Part shown: positions 36,331 through 44,203 of the stretch, in pieces
Position numbering within the stretch: the stretch's first letter is position 1
Layout of the letters: each line of letters opens with the position of its first letter
Source of the DNA: Mucilaginibacter sp.
GTDB taxonomy: Bacteria; Bacteroidota; Bacteroidia; Sphingobacteriales; Sphingobacteriaceae
DNA length: 64,000 nt
Assembly: GCA_025352225.1 (NCBI GenBank)
Contig: JANXTT010000138.1
Span: forward strand, 1 to 64,000
Reading direction: 5' to 3'
Translations under genes and position numbers: made by a program
Notes under the pieces: model-generated
What the model was told of the DNA's origin: nothing
The model's database searches: none
Seen by the model: the letters and a program-made list of their open reading frames with translations, nothing else

Positions 36331-36897
36331 TCAAAAGTTGCAATTTGCCGAAGGCTTGATACCCTCTTTGTCTTTAGTTAACGTGGCCACACCTTTTGGG
36401 AAAGTTACGATCCAGATACTATCGTAATCATCATTTGGCCAATTTAAGCCAGTCTGTTTAACGCCCAATGCCTCAGCAATGTCTATTATAGCGTTGTGTT
36501 CCCAAATCAATAATACAGTGCCTTTTTTGTTTTTAATATCATCGGCTAGTTTTTCAGGATTTTTTTGACCGTATGAAGTGTTAATATCCAGATCAAATTT
36601 TACTGCTAAAGGTGTAGCGGTTTGGAACATTCGCGCGCGTTTGGTCGATTCGCCGGAACCCGGTGCAGGCACATATACATAATTTGGCACCCCAAATTTA
36701 TTCTTTATAATAGCAGGCAACTGGAGTGATCTGTTTAACCCCTGGCAAGTAAGATTATTACCATCCGCGGGTTTTTCACCATGCCTGATCATCACTATTT
36801 TAAGGTTCGGGCCCGAGGAGCCTGACTGGCAAGAGCCACTGGTAGTAATACCGAAAAAAGCCAAAAATAGCAGCGTGTTAAAAATGGAAGTTCTCAT
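36331..36897 (-). CDS. Secreted histidine phosphatase superfamily protein
   Basis: The 188-residue product has an N-terminal signal sequence (about 1-23), possibly a lipoprotein (Cys23, weak lipobox). The RHG motif lies at 38-40 (IVMIRHGEKP) and the second catalytic His in LLIWEHNAI (about 134). It fits a small phosphoglycerate-mutase-like phosphatase exported from the cytoplasm. The substrate is unknown. It is not obviously linked to the glycan genes, which end 52 nt away on the opposite strand. Confidence 0.78.
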   Translation of the reverse strand: MRTSIFNTLLFLAFFGITTSGSCQSGSSGPNLKIVMIRHGEKPADGNNLTCQGLNRSLQLPAIIKNKFGVPNYVYVPAPGSGESTKRARMFQTATPLAVKFDLDINTSYGQKNPEKLADDIKNKKGTVLLIWEHNAIIDIAEALGVKQTGLNWPNDDYDSIWIVTFPKGVATLTKDKEGIKPSANCNF

Positions 36898-36954
36898 TGC
36901 ATGTAAATAAATAATACTACCTTAACCAATAACGGGGTTGTATTGTTTTATTCA

Positions 36955-37326
36955 TCAGGCAGCAGTTCCAATTTGCCGCTCAATTTTATATAATAGATTG
37001 TTCATATCAAAAGGCTTCGCAACAAAATCATTAGGCGGCCCGGCATGATTTAAGCATTCTGATAAATTATGGGTTGCCGAAATAAGAATCACGGGAATGC
37101 TTTCCGTATCATGTTTTTGTTTAATATTCTGGCATATATCCCGGCCATCAAGGTCGGCAAGCATAACATCAAGTAAAATTAAATCTGGGTGGCACTCCCG
37201 TATTTTTTCAAATACCTTATCCCCTCTTGACAGGGTACTCACATAATATCCACTATATTCCAGTATATCACTTAACGCTCCTAAAATAGCTAAATCATCA
37301 TCTAACACTAATATCCTCTTGCACAT
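36955..37326 (-). CDS. Stand-alone response regulator receiver
   Basis: The 123-residue product is one receiver domain: acidic pair DDD (9-11), phospho-acceptor Asp53 in LLDVML, Ser83 and Lys104 in VAKPF. There is no output domain and no kinase beside it. Such proteins act as phosphate carriers or by binding a partner. The target cannot be inferred here. Confidence 0.88.
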   Translation of the reverse strand: MCKRILVLDDDLAILGALSDILEYSGYYVSTLSRGDKVFEKIRECHPDLILLDVMLADLDGRDICQNIKQKHDTESIPVILISATHNLSECLNHAGPPNDFVAKPFDMNNLLYKIERQIGTAA

Positions 37327-37435
37327 TGCTTTATTTTTATATTATAAGGCAATTTTTGTGCCACATAGTATATCTGGTTAATATTATAGATAATATTCAT
37401 TTGGATTTATATATATATGGTTAAACTTTATGTTT

Positions 37436-37443
37436 TATATTTG
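37436..37443 (+). promoter_or_regulatory. Candidate -7 promoter element
   Basis: TATATTTG matches the Bacteroidota -7 consensus TAnnTTTG exactly and lies 14 nt before the start at 37458, which implies a very short leader. The -33 box is not clear. Confidence 0.4.
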
Positions 37444-37457
37444 AAACTTTTGAAGCA

Positions 37458-37979
37458 ATGAAAAGTATGTTTAAATACAGCTGGTTTTTGGGTTTATTAT
37501 TCTGCATAACAAATTGTTTAGGGCAGCTAAGCCGCGATACGATGAGAAGCAATCAAATGTCGCCGTTAAAATCAATGGATTACACCCAGTACAAAGCCTA
37601 TGTTGATGGTGTTGATATCAATAACATGGCATTAGTTGCTGAACTAAATCATTACCCATCGCCCGAAAGGGTGATGGGGTGGACAAAAGAACTAGGCCTT
37701 ACTATCGAACAGACTCAAAAAGTAATTGGAATAAATACTGCATTAAAGTCGAAATTGAAAGAGATGGGAGCAGCTATTATTAAAAATGAACAAACACTGG
37801 ATTTTCTTTTCCGCACAAAAAAAATGGACGATGGTACGCTGATATTTTATACAAACCGTTATGGCTTATATCAGGGCGAAATGCGGAATGCTATTTTACA
37901 AGCTTATTTTAAAGTGCGGGGCAGTTTAAGCCCCCTGCAAATTAAAAAGTACGAAACGTTACAGAAAGCTCAACATTGA
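37458..37979 (+). CDS. Spy/CpxP-like periplasmic protein
   Basis: The 173-residue product has a signal peptide (about 1-23, ending CLGQ), followed by mostly helical sequence. The stretch WTKELGLTIEQTQKVIGINTALKSKL resembles the LTxxQ pattern of Spy/CpxP-type periplasmic chaperones, and SLSPLQIKKYETL near the end repeats it. Such proteins bind misfolded proteins or metals, but the match is loose. It precedes accA by 37 nt, and the accA promoter seems to overlap its stop. Confidence 0.55.
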   Translation: MKSMFKYSWFLGLLFCITNCLGQLSRDTMRSNQMSPLKSMDYTQYKAYVDGVDINNMALVAELNHYPSPERVMGWTKELGLTIEQTQKVIGINTALKSKLKEMGAAIIKNEQTLDFLFRTKKMDDGTLIFYTNRYGLYQGEMRNAILQAYFKVRGSLSPLQIKKYETLQKAQH

Positions 37980-38009
37980 ACAATATACCATTTGAATTAT
38001 TTACTTTTG
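37976..38009 (+). promoter_or_regulatory. Candidate accA promoter
   Basis: TTG (37976-37978) is followed after 23 nt by TACTTTTG (38002-38009), matching the Bacteroidota -33/-7 layout. It lies 7 nt before the accA ATG and overlaps the stop of the upstream gene. Confidence 0.4.
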
Positions 38010-38016
38010 CCGAGCA

Positions 38017-38973
38017 ATGAAAATTACATTTGATTTTGAGAAGCCTTTAGCCGACCTGCAACTGCAGATTGATAAAGTAAAACAGGTTGAAGATAAGACT
38101 AAGGTCGATATGTCGGCAACATTGGTCGAATTGGAAGAGAAGTTTGAAACCACCAAAAAGCAAATATTTACGCATCTAACGGGCTGGCAAAGAGTGCAAA
38201 TATCCCGTCACCCGGAGCGCCCCTATACATTACAATACCTGGAGTTAATGTGCGACGATTTTATTGAAATGCATGGCGACAGAACTTTTGGTGATGACAA
38301 AGCGATAGTAGGCGGATTTGGATCGTTAAATGGACAAACGGTAATGTTTATAGGTCACCAAAAAGGGATCAATACTAAAATGCGGCAATACCGTAATTTT
38401 GGAATGCCTAATCCCGAAGGTTACCGTAAGGCTTTAAGGTTAATGAAGATAGCCGAAAAATTTGGTAAACCGGTGGTTACATTGATAGACACTCCAGGAG
38501 CATTCCCAGGTTTAGAAGCAGAAGAGCGCGGGCAAGGGGAGGCCATAGCCCGTAACCTATTAGAAATGTCTGTTTTAAAAGTGCCTATAATTTGCGTTGT
38601 AATTGGCGAAGGCGCTTCGGGTGGTGCGTTGGGTATTGGGATAGGAGATAAGGTGCTGATGCTTGAAAATTCATGGTATTCGGTTATTTCGCCTGAAAAT
38701 TGCTCAACTATCCTTTGGAAAACCTGGGAGAATAAAGAAAAAGCTGCCGAGGTACTAAAACTAACATCGACAGATATGTATAAAAATAAACTGGTTGATG
38801 GAATTATTAAAGAACCATTAGGTGGTGCCCATCAGGACGCGGTTACCATGGCTGCCACATTAAAAAAACAATTGCTTAAAGACTTAAAAGTGCTTACAGA
38901 GAAGAAAGTTGATGTGCTAGTTAACGAGCGTATCGAAAAATTCTGTTCAATGGGTGTGGTGGTTGATGCTTAA
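38017..38973 (+). CDS. accA: Acetyl-CoA carboxylase carboxyltransferase subunit alpha
   Basis: The 318-residue product has the normal AccA length. It shows the coiled N-terminus ([15 protein letters not shown]), the region [23 protein letters not shown], the crotonase-type core [23 protein letters not shown] with [14 protein letters not shown], and [15 protein letters not shown]. It carries out the transfer of the carboxyl group from biotin to acetyl-CoA, the first step of fatty acid synthesis, as a heteromer with AccD. accD is not in the window. Confidence 0.97.
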   Translation: MKITFDFEKPLADLQLQIDKVKQVEDKTKVDMSATLVELEEKFETTKKQIFTHLTGWQRVQISRHPERPYTLQYLELMCDDFIEMHGDRTFGDDKAIVGGFGSLNGQTVMFIGHQKGINTKMRQYRNFGMPNPEGYRKALRLMKIAEKFGKPVVTLIDTPGAFPGLEAEERGQGEAIARNLLEMSVLKVPIICVVIGEGASGGALGIGIGDKVLMLENSWYSVISPENCSTILWKTWENKEKAAEVLKLTSTDMYKNKLVDGIIKEPLGGAHQDAVTMAATLKKQLLKDLKVLTEKKVDVLVNERIEKFCSMGVVVDA

Positions 38974-38993
38974 AGCCCAATAATAACTAATTT

Positions 38994-39021
38994 AAACCGG
39001 CCATATGCCGGTTTTTTTGTT
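38994..39021 (+). terminator. Intrinsic terminator after accA
   Basis: AAACCGGC (38994-39001) pairs with GCCGGTTT (39007-39014) around CATAT, with a T-run directly after. It lies 20 nt past the accA stop. Confidence 0.85.
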
Positions 39022-39066
39022 TTATGAGTTATTTTCAATGTATCGGCTATTAAAATTGAAAATAGG

Positions 39067-39097
39067 TTTTGAGTTTTAAATTTTCGTCATATATTTG
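39067..39097 (+). promoter_or_regulatory. Promoter of tRNA-Gln
   Basis: TTTTG (39067-39071) and TATATTTG (39090-39097) are 18 nt apart, a good match to the Bacteroidota -33/-7 promoter. The tRNA begins 37 nt downstream. Confidence 0.55.
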
Positions 39098-39134
39098 CAT
39101 TCCATTTCAGAGTGGTAACAAACTGAAAGGAGAT

Positions 39135-39205
39135 TGCCTGATAGTATAATGGTAGTACGACGGTTTTTGGTACCGTTTGTCTAGGTTCGAATCCTGGTCG
39201 GGCAA
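39135..39205 (+). tRNA. tRNA-Gln (anticodon TTG)
   Basis: The acceptor stem TGCCTGA pairs with TCGGGCA. The anticodon arm ACGGT-TTTTGGT-ACCGT gives anticodon TTG (Gln). The T arm contains GGTTCGAATCC. The length is 71 nt including the discriminator A, and a full CCA is not encoded. Confidence 0.95.
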
Positions 39206-39211
39206 CAAAAA

Positions 39212-39295
39212 ATTTCGGATTTCGGATTTATAATTTCGGGTTCGAAATTTAAATTTGAAATTCTATAATCCGAAATCATAATTTCGACATTCGAA
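39212..39295. repeat. Degenerate 7-nt repeat array after tRNA-Gln
   Basis: Twelve consecutive heptamers fill the gap: ATTTCGG twice, ATTTATA, ATTTCGG, GTTCGAA, ATTTAAA, TTTGAAA, TTCTATA, ATCCGAA, ATCATAA, TTTCGAC, ATTCGAA. The second half is roughly the reverse complement of the first, so it can fold into an imperfect A/T-rich hairpin. It would be in the leader of the prs mRNA or the tRNA trailer. Confidence 0.6.
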
Positions 39296-39302
39296 ATAAA
39301 AC

Positions 39303-40247
39303 ATGCCTTTACAATTTAATCCTGTTAAATTATTTGCCGGTTCTGCAACACAAACGCTGGCAATAAAAATTGCAGAACATTATGGCAAGGAATTAGGCGA
39401 TGTTATCTTATCGCGGTTTAGCGACGGAGAGTTTCAACCATCATTTAATGAATCTGTACGTGGATGCGATGTGTTTTTAGTACAAAGCACTAATCCACCA
39501 ACTGATAACCTGATGGAGTTATTAATGATGATTGACGGCGCGCGCAGGGCGTCGGCGCATTATGTTACCGCGGTTATACCTTATTTTGGTTTGGCCAGGC
39601 AGGATAGAAAAGATAAACCACGTGTTGCGATAGGGTCAAAACTGGTAGCTAATTTGTTAGTTGCAGCAGGTATAAACCGTATTATGACGATGGATTTGCA
39701 TGCGGCGCAAATACAAGGGTTCTTTGATATTCCGGTAGATCATTTAGATGCTTCCGTAATATTTGTGCCTTATATTAAAAGCCTGGGTTTGGGTAATTTA
39801 ACCATTGCTTCGCCGGATATGGGCGGATCATACAGGGCACGTACCTTTGCTAAGTTTTTTAATGCCGAGGTTGTAATTTGCGATAAGCGACGCAAACGGG
39901 CGAACGAAATTGAATCAATGACCGTGATAGGAGATGTTACTGGTCAGGATATTGTATTGATTGATGATATTTGCGATACCGCCGGAACGCTTTCAAAAGC
40001 TGCTGGTTTAATTATGGATCGCGGAGCTAAAAGTGTTAGGGCAGTTTGTACGCACCCTGTTCTATCAGGTAACGCATACGAGACTATTGAAAGATCAGCT
40101 TTAACAGAGTTAATTGTAACGGATACAATAGAACTTAAGCAACAAAGCAGTAAGATACGCGTATTATCAACCGCGGAACTGTTTGCTAAAGCGATTACAA
40201 ACGTTAACGAACATGGTTCAATTAGTGAGCTGTTTCAGGTAGAGTAA
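39303..40247 (+). CDS. prs: Ribose-phosphate pyrophosphokinase
   Basis: The 314-residue product has the standard class I length. Motifs are FSDGEFQPSFNESVRGCDVF, the ATP/flexible loop region YFGLARQDRKDKPR, MTMDLHAAQIQGFFDIPVDH, SPDMGGSYRARTFAK and the PRPP loop DDICDTAGTLSKAA. It makes PRPP from ribose 5-phosphate and ATP for nucleotide, His and Trp synthesis. It lies 98 nt after tRNA-Gln and 79 nt before the L25 gene, a common Bacteroidota order. Confidence 0.97.
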   Translation: MPLQFNPVKLFAGSATQTLAIKIAEHYGKELGDVILSRFSDGEFQPSFNESVRGCDVFLVQSTNPPTDNLMELLMMIDGARRASAHYVTAVIPYFGLARQDRKDKPRVAIGSKLVANLLVAAGINRIMTMDLHAAQIQGFFDIPVDHLDASVIFVPYIKSLGLGNLTIASPDMGGSYRARTFAKFFNAEVVICDKRRKRANEIESMTVIGDVTGQDIVLIDDICDTAGTLSKAAGLIMDRGAKSVRAVCTHPVLSGNAYETIERSALTELIVTDTIELKQQSSKIRVLSTAELFAKAITNVNEHGSISELFQVE

Positions 40248-40326
40248 TAACAAGAGCTTCTTATCAGCCGTCTCTTTGGACAGGGATTGGGATGAGATTA
40301 ATAAACAATAACAAATAAATTAAATA

Positions 40327-40911
40327 ATGAAATCAATTACTATTAGCGGTTCTCCAAGAGAGAACGTAGGGAAAAGAGACGCCAAGCAACTGCGTTATGA
40401 TGGCCTTGTGCCTGCAGTGTTGTACGGTGGGGCAACACAAACCCACTTCGCGGTGTCCGTAGCTGATTTGAAAGCGGTTGTTTACACACCCGTTGTTCAT
40501 TTCATCGATCTGGAAATTGCCGGTAAAAAAGCACAGGCAATTATCAAAGACATGCAATTTCATCCGTTAACGGAAACAATTATCCATGTTGACTTTTTGG
40601 AACTGGATCCTAAAAAACCAGTAACTATCGAAATTCCGATCCGGTTAACCGGAACTTCTCCTGGTGTTAAAACCGGTGGTAAGTTAGTTCAGAAATTAAG
40701 AAAGCTGCGTATCAAAGCTTTACCTAAAGATCATATCGATAATATCGACGTGAGCATTGAAACTTTAGAAGTTGGTAAATCAGTACGTGTTTCTGATTTG
40801 AAATTAGAAAAACTGATCATCACCAACGCCATTGAAGATACTATCGTTTCTGTAACTACTTCACGTGCGTTACGTCAGGCAGAACAAGAAGCATCAACTG
40901 GCAAAAAATAA
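40327..40911 (+). CDS. rplY: Ribosomal protein bL25, general stress (Ctc) type
   Basis: The 194-residue product has the L25 domain (about 1-92: SGSPRENVGKRDAKQLRYDGLVPAVLYGG) and the C-terminal TL5/Ctc beta domain (about 95-180, with GTSPGVKTGGKLVQKLRKL). It binds 5S rRNA in the large ribosomal subunit. The end is a charged tail. It follows prs and is followed by a strong terminator. Confidence 0.95.
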   Translation: MKSITISGSPRENVGKRDAKQLRYDGLVPAVLYGGATQTHFAVSVADLKAVVYTPVVHFIDLEIAGKKAQAIIKDMQFHPLTETIIHVDFLELDPKKPVTIEIPIRLTGTSPGVKTGGKLVQKLRKLRIKALPKDHIDNIDVSIETLEVGKSVRVSDLKLEKLIITNAIEDTIVSVTTSRALRQAEQEASTGKK

Positions 40912-40932
40912 TTAGCCATATTGCTATAAATT

Positions 40933-40963
40933 AAGGCTTTCCGGTAAACGGAAAGCCTTTTTT
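40933..40963 (+). terminator. Intrinsic terminator after rplY
   Basis: AAGGCTTTCCG (40933-40943) pairs with CGGAAAGCCTT (40949-40959) around GTAAA and is followed by a T-run. It is 21 nt past the stop. Confidence 0.9.
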
Positions 40964-41009
40964 GTTTAAAAGTGTTTCATCAAAGGCTACAATTTATTAT
41001 CTTCACTAA

Positions 41010-41480
41010 ATGCCAGCTCTTGACCGTTTTTCACTGCCGTTTTTTACCTTGATTATAGTTCTGTGGATCAGCGTGCCCTTATCCGCGCAAAGCATACTCC
41101 CCAACGATATGATCTGCGGTAAATGGATGTCTACTCAAAAAAATCTGGCCGTACAGGTTTATAAAAGCGGATCGGTGTTTAAAGCAAAAATTATCTGGTT
41201 TAATGATACTGACGATAAAACCCGGCCCATGTCAATCCGTGATGATAGCCTTAACCCTGATGAAAAGCTGCGTCATCGACTGATATTGGGGATGGAAGTA
41301 TTGACAGGCCTTATATACCAAGCCGAAACCAACTCATGGGAGCAAGGTGTAATATACGATGCCAAGCATGGCCGTTACTGGGATTCGGCAGGGTATATAA
41401 CTAAAGATGGGCTGCTTAAAGTAACCGGGTATTGGCACTTTAAGTGGATTGGCAAGACGCTAACCTTTAAAAGAATGTAA
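41010..41480 (+). CDS. DUF2147 domain secreted protein
   Basis: The 156-residue product has a signal peptide (about 1-27, ending PLSAQ). A DUF2147 domain follows: CGKWMSTQKNLAVQVYKSG, KAKIIWFNDTDD and WEQGVIYDAKHGRYWDS. DUF2147 is a lipocalin-like exported domain of unknown function, common in Bacteroidota and Proteobacteria. It is followed closely by the esterase gene. Confidence 0.85.
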   Translation: MPALDRFSLPFFTLIIVLWISVPLSAQSILPNDMICGKWMSTQKNLAVQVYKSGSVFKAKIIWFNDTDDKTRPMSIRDDSLNPDEKLRHRLILGMEVLTGLIYQAETNSWEQGVIYDAKHGRYWDSAGYITKDGLLKVTGYWHFKWIGKTLTFKRM

Positions 41481-41555
41481 GCGCTTTTGGCAAGTGTAAA
41501 TACTTGTGGGTTTGCCCTTAATTTCAATAAATTTGAGGCATCAAATACACCTAAA

Positions 41556-42611
41556 ATGTATAAAATACTAAGCACCTTAACGGCCGTTATTATATCGGCT
41601 TTGATATTGAGTTCGTTTAAACTATGTGGGCAGCAGGTTAACGGTACAGTGTTGCATATTAAAGTGCACGGTAAAGGCTTGGAAGGTAACCTTGAGGGCG
41701 ACTCGCCCGATCGTAATGTGTCCATTTATTTGCCACCCAGCTATAAAACCAACCCAAAGCGGCACTTTCCGGTGGTGTACTTTCTGCATGGTTTTACTGA
41801 TAATGATGACAAGTTTTATGGGCAGAGTAAGCACTGGATGAAATTGCCACCCATATTGGATACGCTATTTTCCCAAGGCCTTGCCAACGAGATGATATTT
41901 GTAACCCCTGATGCCAATACCCGTTACCAGGGCAGCATATACTCAAACTCCGTAACAACCGGTAACTGGGAAGATTTTGTAGCTAAAGAACTTGTACACT
42001 ATATAGATACCCATTACCGCACAATCCCAAAAGCAGAAAGCCGAGGGTTAGCGGGCCACTCTATGGGTGGTTATGGCGCGCTGCGTATCGGCGAAAAGTA
42101 TCCTGACGTGTTTCAGGCTGTATACCTTATTAGCCCGGCCTTTATGTCGCCGCGTATGAGTACAATAAACGCGGTCGACGTAACCAAAATGGAGGCCGTT
42201 AAAACGGTGGATGATTTTAACAAGGCCGACTTTTGGGTAAAAGCTGATATTGCCCTGGCTGCCGCATGGTCTCCCAACCCGGCTAAGCCGCCCCTTTATC
42301 TTGACATGCCTTATAAAGACGGGCAAGCCCAGCCCGCGGTGCAAGCCAGGTGGATAGCCAACGCATTGCTAGCTTCGCTGGATCAGTATATTGCCCATCT
42401 AAAACAACTCCACGCCATCGCATTTGATGCCGGTGCGCAGGATGAAGGCATAGCGGCAGACATCACCCTGTTAGATCAGGAGTTAACCAAGTACGGCATC
42501 AAACACAGTTTCCAAATATACACCGGCACCCATATAGACCACGTTGCCCAGCGTATCCGGCAAAATGTGGTACCGTTCTTTTCAAACAACTTAGTATCGG
42601 GTAAAAAGTAG
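41556..42611 (+). CDS. CE1/esterase D-like secreted hydrolase
   Basis: The product is 351 residues from ATG 41556. It has a signal peptide (about 1-28), then an alpha/beta-hydrolase of the esterase D/feruloyl esterase type: NVSIYLPPSYK, FPVVYFLHGFTDNDDKFYG, the nucleophile elbow GHSMGGYGALRIGEKYPDVF and the catalytic His in TGTHIDHVAQR. The substrate may be an acyl or feruloyl ester or an S-formyl thioester, and its export argues against the last. The longer frame from a TTG at 41487 has no signal-like start. It lies 75 nt after the DUF2147 gene. Confidence 0.82.
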   Translation: MYKILSTLTAVIISALILSSFKLCGQQVNGTVLHIKVHGKGLEGNLEGDSPDRNVSIYLPPSYKTNPKRHFPVVYFLHGFTDNDDKFYGQSKHWMKLPPILDTLFSQGLANEMIFVTPDANTRYQGSIYSNSVTTGNWEDFVAKELVHYIDTHYRTIPKAESRGLAGHSMGGYGALRIGEKYPDVFQAVYLISPAFMSPRMSTINAVDVTKMEAVKTVDDFNKADFWVKADIALAAAWSPNPAKPPLYLDMPYKDGQAQPAVQARWIANALLASLDQYIAHLKQLHAIAFDAGAQDEGIAADITLLDQELTKYGIKHSFQIYTGTHIDHVAQRIRQNVVPFFSNNLVSGKK

Positions 42612-42705
42612 TTCTATAATCCAAATAATGCATTGGTTTTTACCAGTTTGGCATTAAATTGAGCAGTTTATAATATCTTTAGCAAGTAATAAAATATAAC
42701 ATACC

Positions 42706-43008
42706 ATGTTTGTACACCACGTTTACTTTTGGTTAAAAAATCCGGGCAATGATACAGAACGTCAGCAATTATTGGAGGGCATACGAAGCCTGTTAACAAT
42801 TGAGCCTAAAATATCGGCACATGTGGGTGTTCCAGCCGGCACCAACCGTGGGGTAATCGATTCGAGTTATAGTTTTTCGCTATTGCTGATGTTTGATAAC
42901 GGGGCTGATGAGCAACATTATCAGCAACACCCCACGCATTTAAAGTTTGTAGCCGATTGCCAACACCTTTGGGAAAGGGTAGTGGTATATGATGCTATAG
43001 ATGCCTGA
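42706..43008 (+). CDS. Dabb (stress-responsive alpha/beta barrel) family protein
   Basis: The 100-residue product opens MFVHHVYFWLKNPGND and includes SLLLMFDNGADEQHYQQHPTHLKFV, the family pattern (HVxFWLK ... HPxHxxF). Dabb proteins are ferredoxin-like dimers, and a few are known as stress or cyclase-like proteins. The function here is unknown. The promoter-like string near 42668-42682 resembles that of the DUF6438 gene. Confidence 0.88.
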   Translation: MFVHHVYFWLKNPGNDTERQQLLEGIRSLLTIEPKISAHVGVPAGTNRGVIDSSYSFSLLLMFDNGADEQHYQQHPTHLKFVADCQHLWERVVVYDAIDA

Positions 43009-43020
43009 CATATACGCTTG

Positions 43021-43662
43021 TCACCATCGCCTGAATGGCCTTATATGATGCAGCTTTAGTTTGTTGTGCAATACTACAATGTAAATAACATCGTAAACAA
43101 AAATGGCTACAAACAAAAACTGCATTAACAAGGAGTGGCTATAGGTTTTGGTTTGCGTATAAAAGGCGACGGAGGCCATTAATGTGCCGAGCATTTTAAA
43201 GATAGCAATGTAAATACTTTGCCCGTTAACGGTTTTACGATCGCGGAGCAGGGTAATGAATAGGATAGACATCATGAGGTTTTGCCCAAATGCCGCGTAC
43301 GCTCCATAAATATCTTTGAGTGCAACACCTAATGATAATATAGCCGTAAAGGCTATGATTAGCCCCAATAATAGTTCGAGATAGAAGATAAAAGGGAAAG
43401 TAACCCGCTTAACTATAGGGCCAAACCTGATATATTGCAACAGTATGAGTACATCAAATGCAAACCATACTCTATCAACCACCAGTTGGGGCATAGTATG
43501 GGGCAATACAAAGGAGTAAATGGTTTCCCAGGCTAAATTTGCGCATAGTGCAGCCAAAGGCATACCATACGTCATATCCAAAACGCCACGACGGAGAATG
43601 AGCAAAAAGGTAAGTGTCCAGCAGATGCCGGAGCCGATCATCAGTTGGTTAAATATTGACAC
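43021..43662 (-). CDS. Seven-helix membrane protein, possible Pyr4/PaxB-type terpene cyclase
   Basis: The 213-residue product is almost all hydrophobic helices (about seven). It carries YGMPLAALCANLAWETIY (residues 32-49). This matches the helix-2 signature of transmembrane terpene cyclases (fungal PaxB/Pyr4 type: YGM....LC.N.AWE..Y), where the Glu (here Glu46) is catalytic. A second acidic residue near the C-terminus (Asp191 in FVYDVIYIVVL) fits the second catalytic position. Fungal members cyclise epoxidised isoprenyl chains, and bacterial members are known from drimentine-type pathways. No prenyltransferase or epoxidase lies beside it, so the activity is inference. The GTG start gives the usual N-terminus; an ATG at 43641 is an alternative, since the promoter lies very close. 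Confidence 0.6.
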   Translation of the reverse strand: MSIFNQLMIGSGICWTLTFLLILRRGVLDMTYGMPLAALCANLAWETIYSFVLPHTMPQLVVDRVWFAFDVLILLQYIRFGPIVKRVTFPFIFYLELLLGLIIAFTAILSLGVALKDIYGAYAAFGQNLMMSILFITLLRDRKTVNGQSIYIAIFKMLGTLMASVAFYTQTKTYSHSLLMQFLFVAIFVYDVIYIVVLHNKLKLHHIRPFRRW

Positions 43663-43667
43663 AGTAT

Positions 43668-43699
43668 CAAAAGTACAAAATAAAAAAAAGCAGCTACAA
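43668..43699 (-). promoter_or_regulatory. Promoter of the membrane protein gene
   Basis: On the minus strand TTG (43697-43699) and TACTTTTG (43668-43675) are 21 nt apart and fit the Bacteroidota consensus. Transcription would begin close to 43662, so the mRNA would be nearly leaderless if the GTG start is used. Confidence 0.45.
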
Positions 43700-43712
43700 T
43701 TATGCAGCCGCT
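43682..43712 (-). terminator. Terminator after the OsmC gene
   Basis: Read on the minus strand, AGCGGCT pairs with AGCTGCT (one G-T pair) with a 10-nt loop, followed by a T-run. It lies 17 nt past the OsmC stop and overlaps the promoter of the next gene. Confidence 0.65.
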
Positions 43713-43728
43713 AAAATTTTTAAATTAC

Positions 43729-44151
43729 TTAACCCGCGTAAGTTGCATTTAAAGTAATAGGTACACTTAAAGCTTTTGATATGATACAATTTGCTTTTGC
43801 ACCGAGTGCTACTTCCTGAAACTTCGCGTTATCTACACCTTCAATTGCAGATGCTTTTAACTCCAGATGGATGCCTGTGATACTTAAAGTTGCCATGTCA
43901 AGGTCCAATATTGCTTCGGTGTCCAGATCGCCGGGGGTAAAACCAGCTTGAGTTAGGGCGGCTCCAACAGCCATAGTAAAGCAGCCTGCATGCGCGGCGG
44001 CGATCAATTCTTCGGGGTTGGTGCCTACACCTTCATCAAAACGGGTTTTGAAAGAAAACTGGGTGTTGTTTAATACAGTACTTTGGGTTGAAATTTTGCC
44101 CTGGCCGTCTTTCAAAGTGCCATTCCAATGAGCTTTTGCGGTACGTTTCAT
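43729..44151 (-). CDS. OsmC family peroxiredoxin
   Basis: The 140-residue product from ATG 44151 opens MKRTAKAHWNGTLKDGQGKI. It has the OsmC core ELIAAAHAGCFTMAVG with peroxidatic Cys57, and the resolving Cys122 in KANCIISKAL. It reduces organic peroxides with thiol cofactors. The length matches the family; the longer frame up to 44247 overlaps the upstream gene. It follows the old yellow enzyme gene by about 50 nt and may be co-transcribed. Confidence 0.93.
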   Translation of the reverse strand: MKRTAKAHWNGTLKDGQGKISTQSTVLNNTQFSFKTRFDEGVGTNPEELIAAAHAGCFTMAVGAALTQAGFTPGDLDTEAILDLDMATLSITGIHLELKASAIEGVDNAKFQEVALGAKANCIISKALSVPITLNATYAG

Positions 44152-44203
44152 TTTGAGATGTTTATTTAATGGTATAACAAGTATATATATAATAAATTGA
44201 ATT

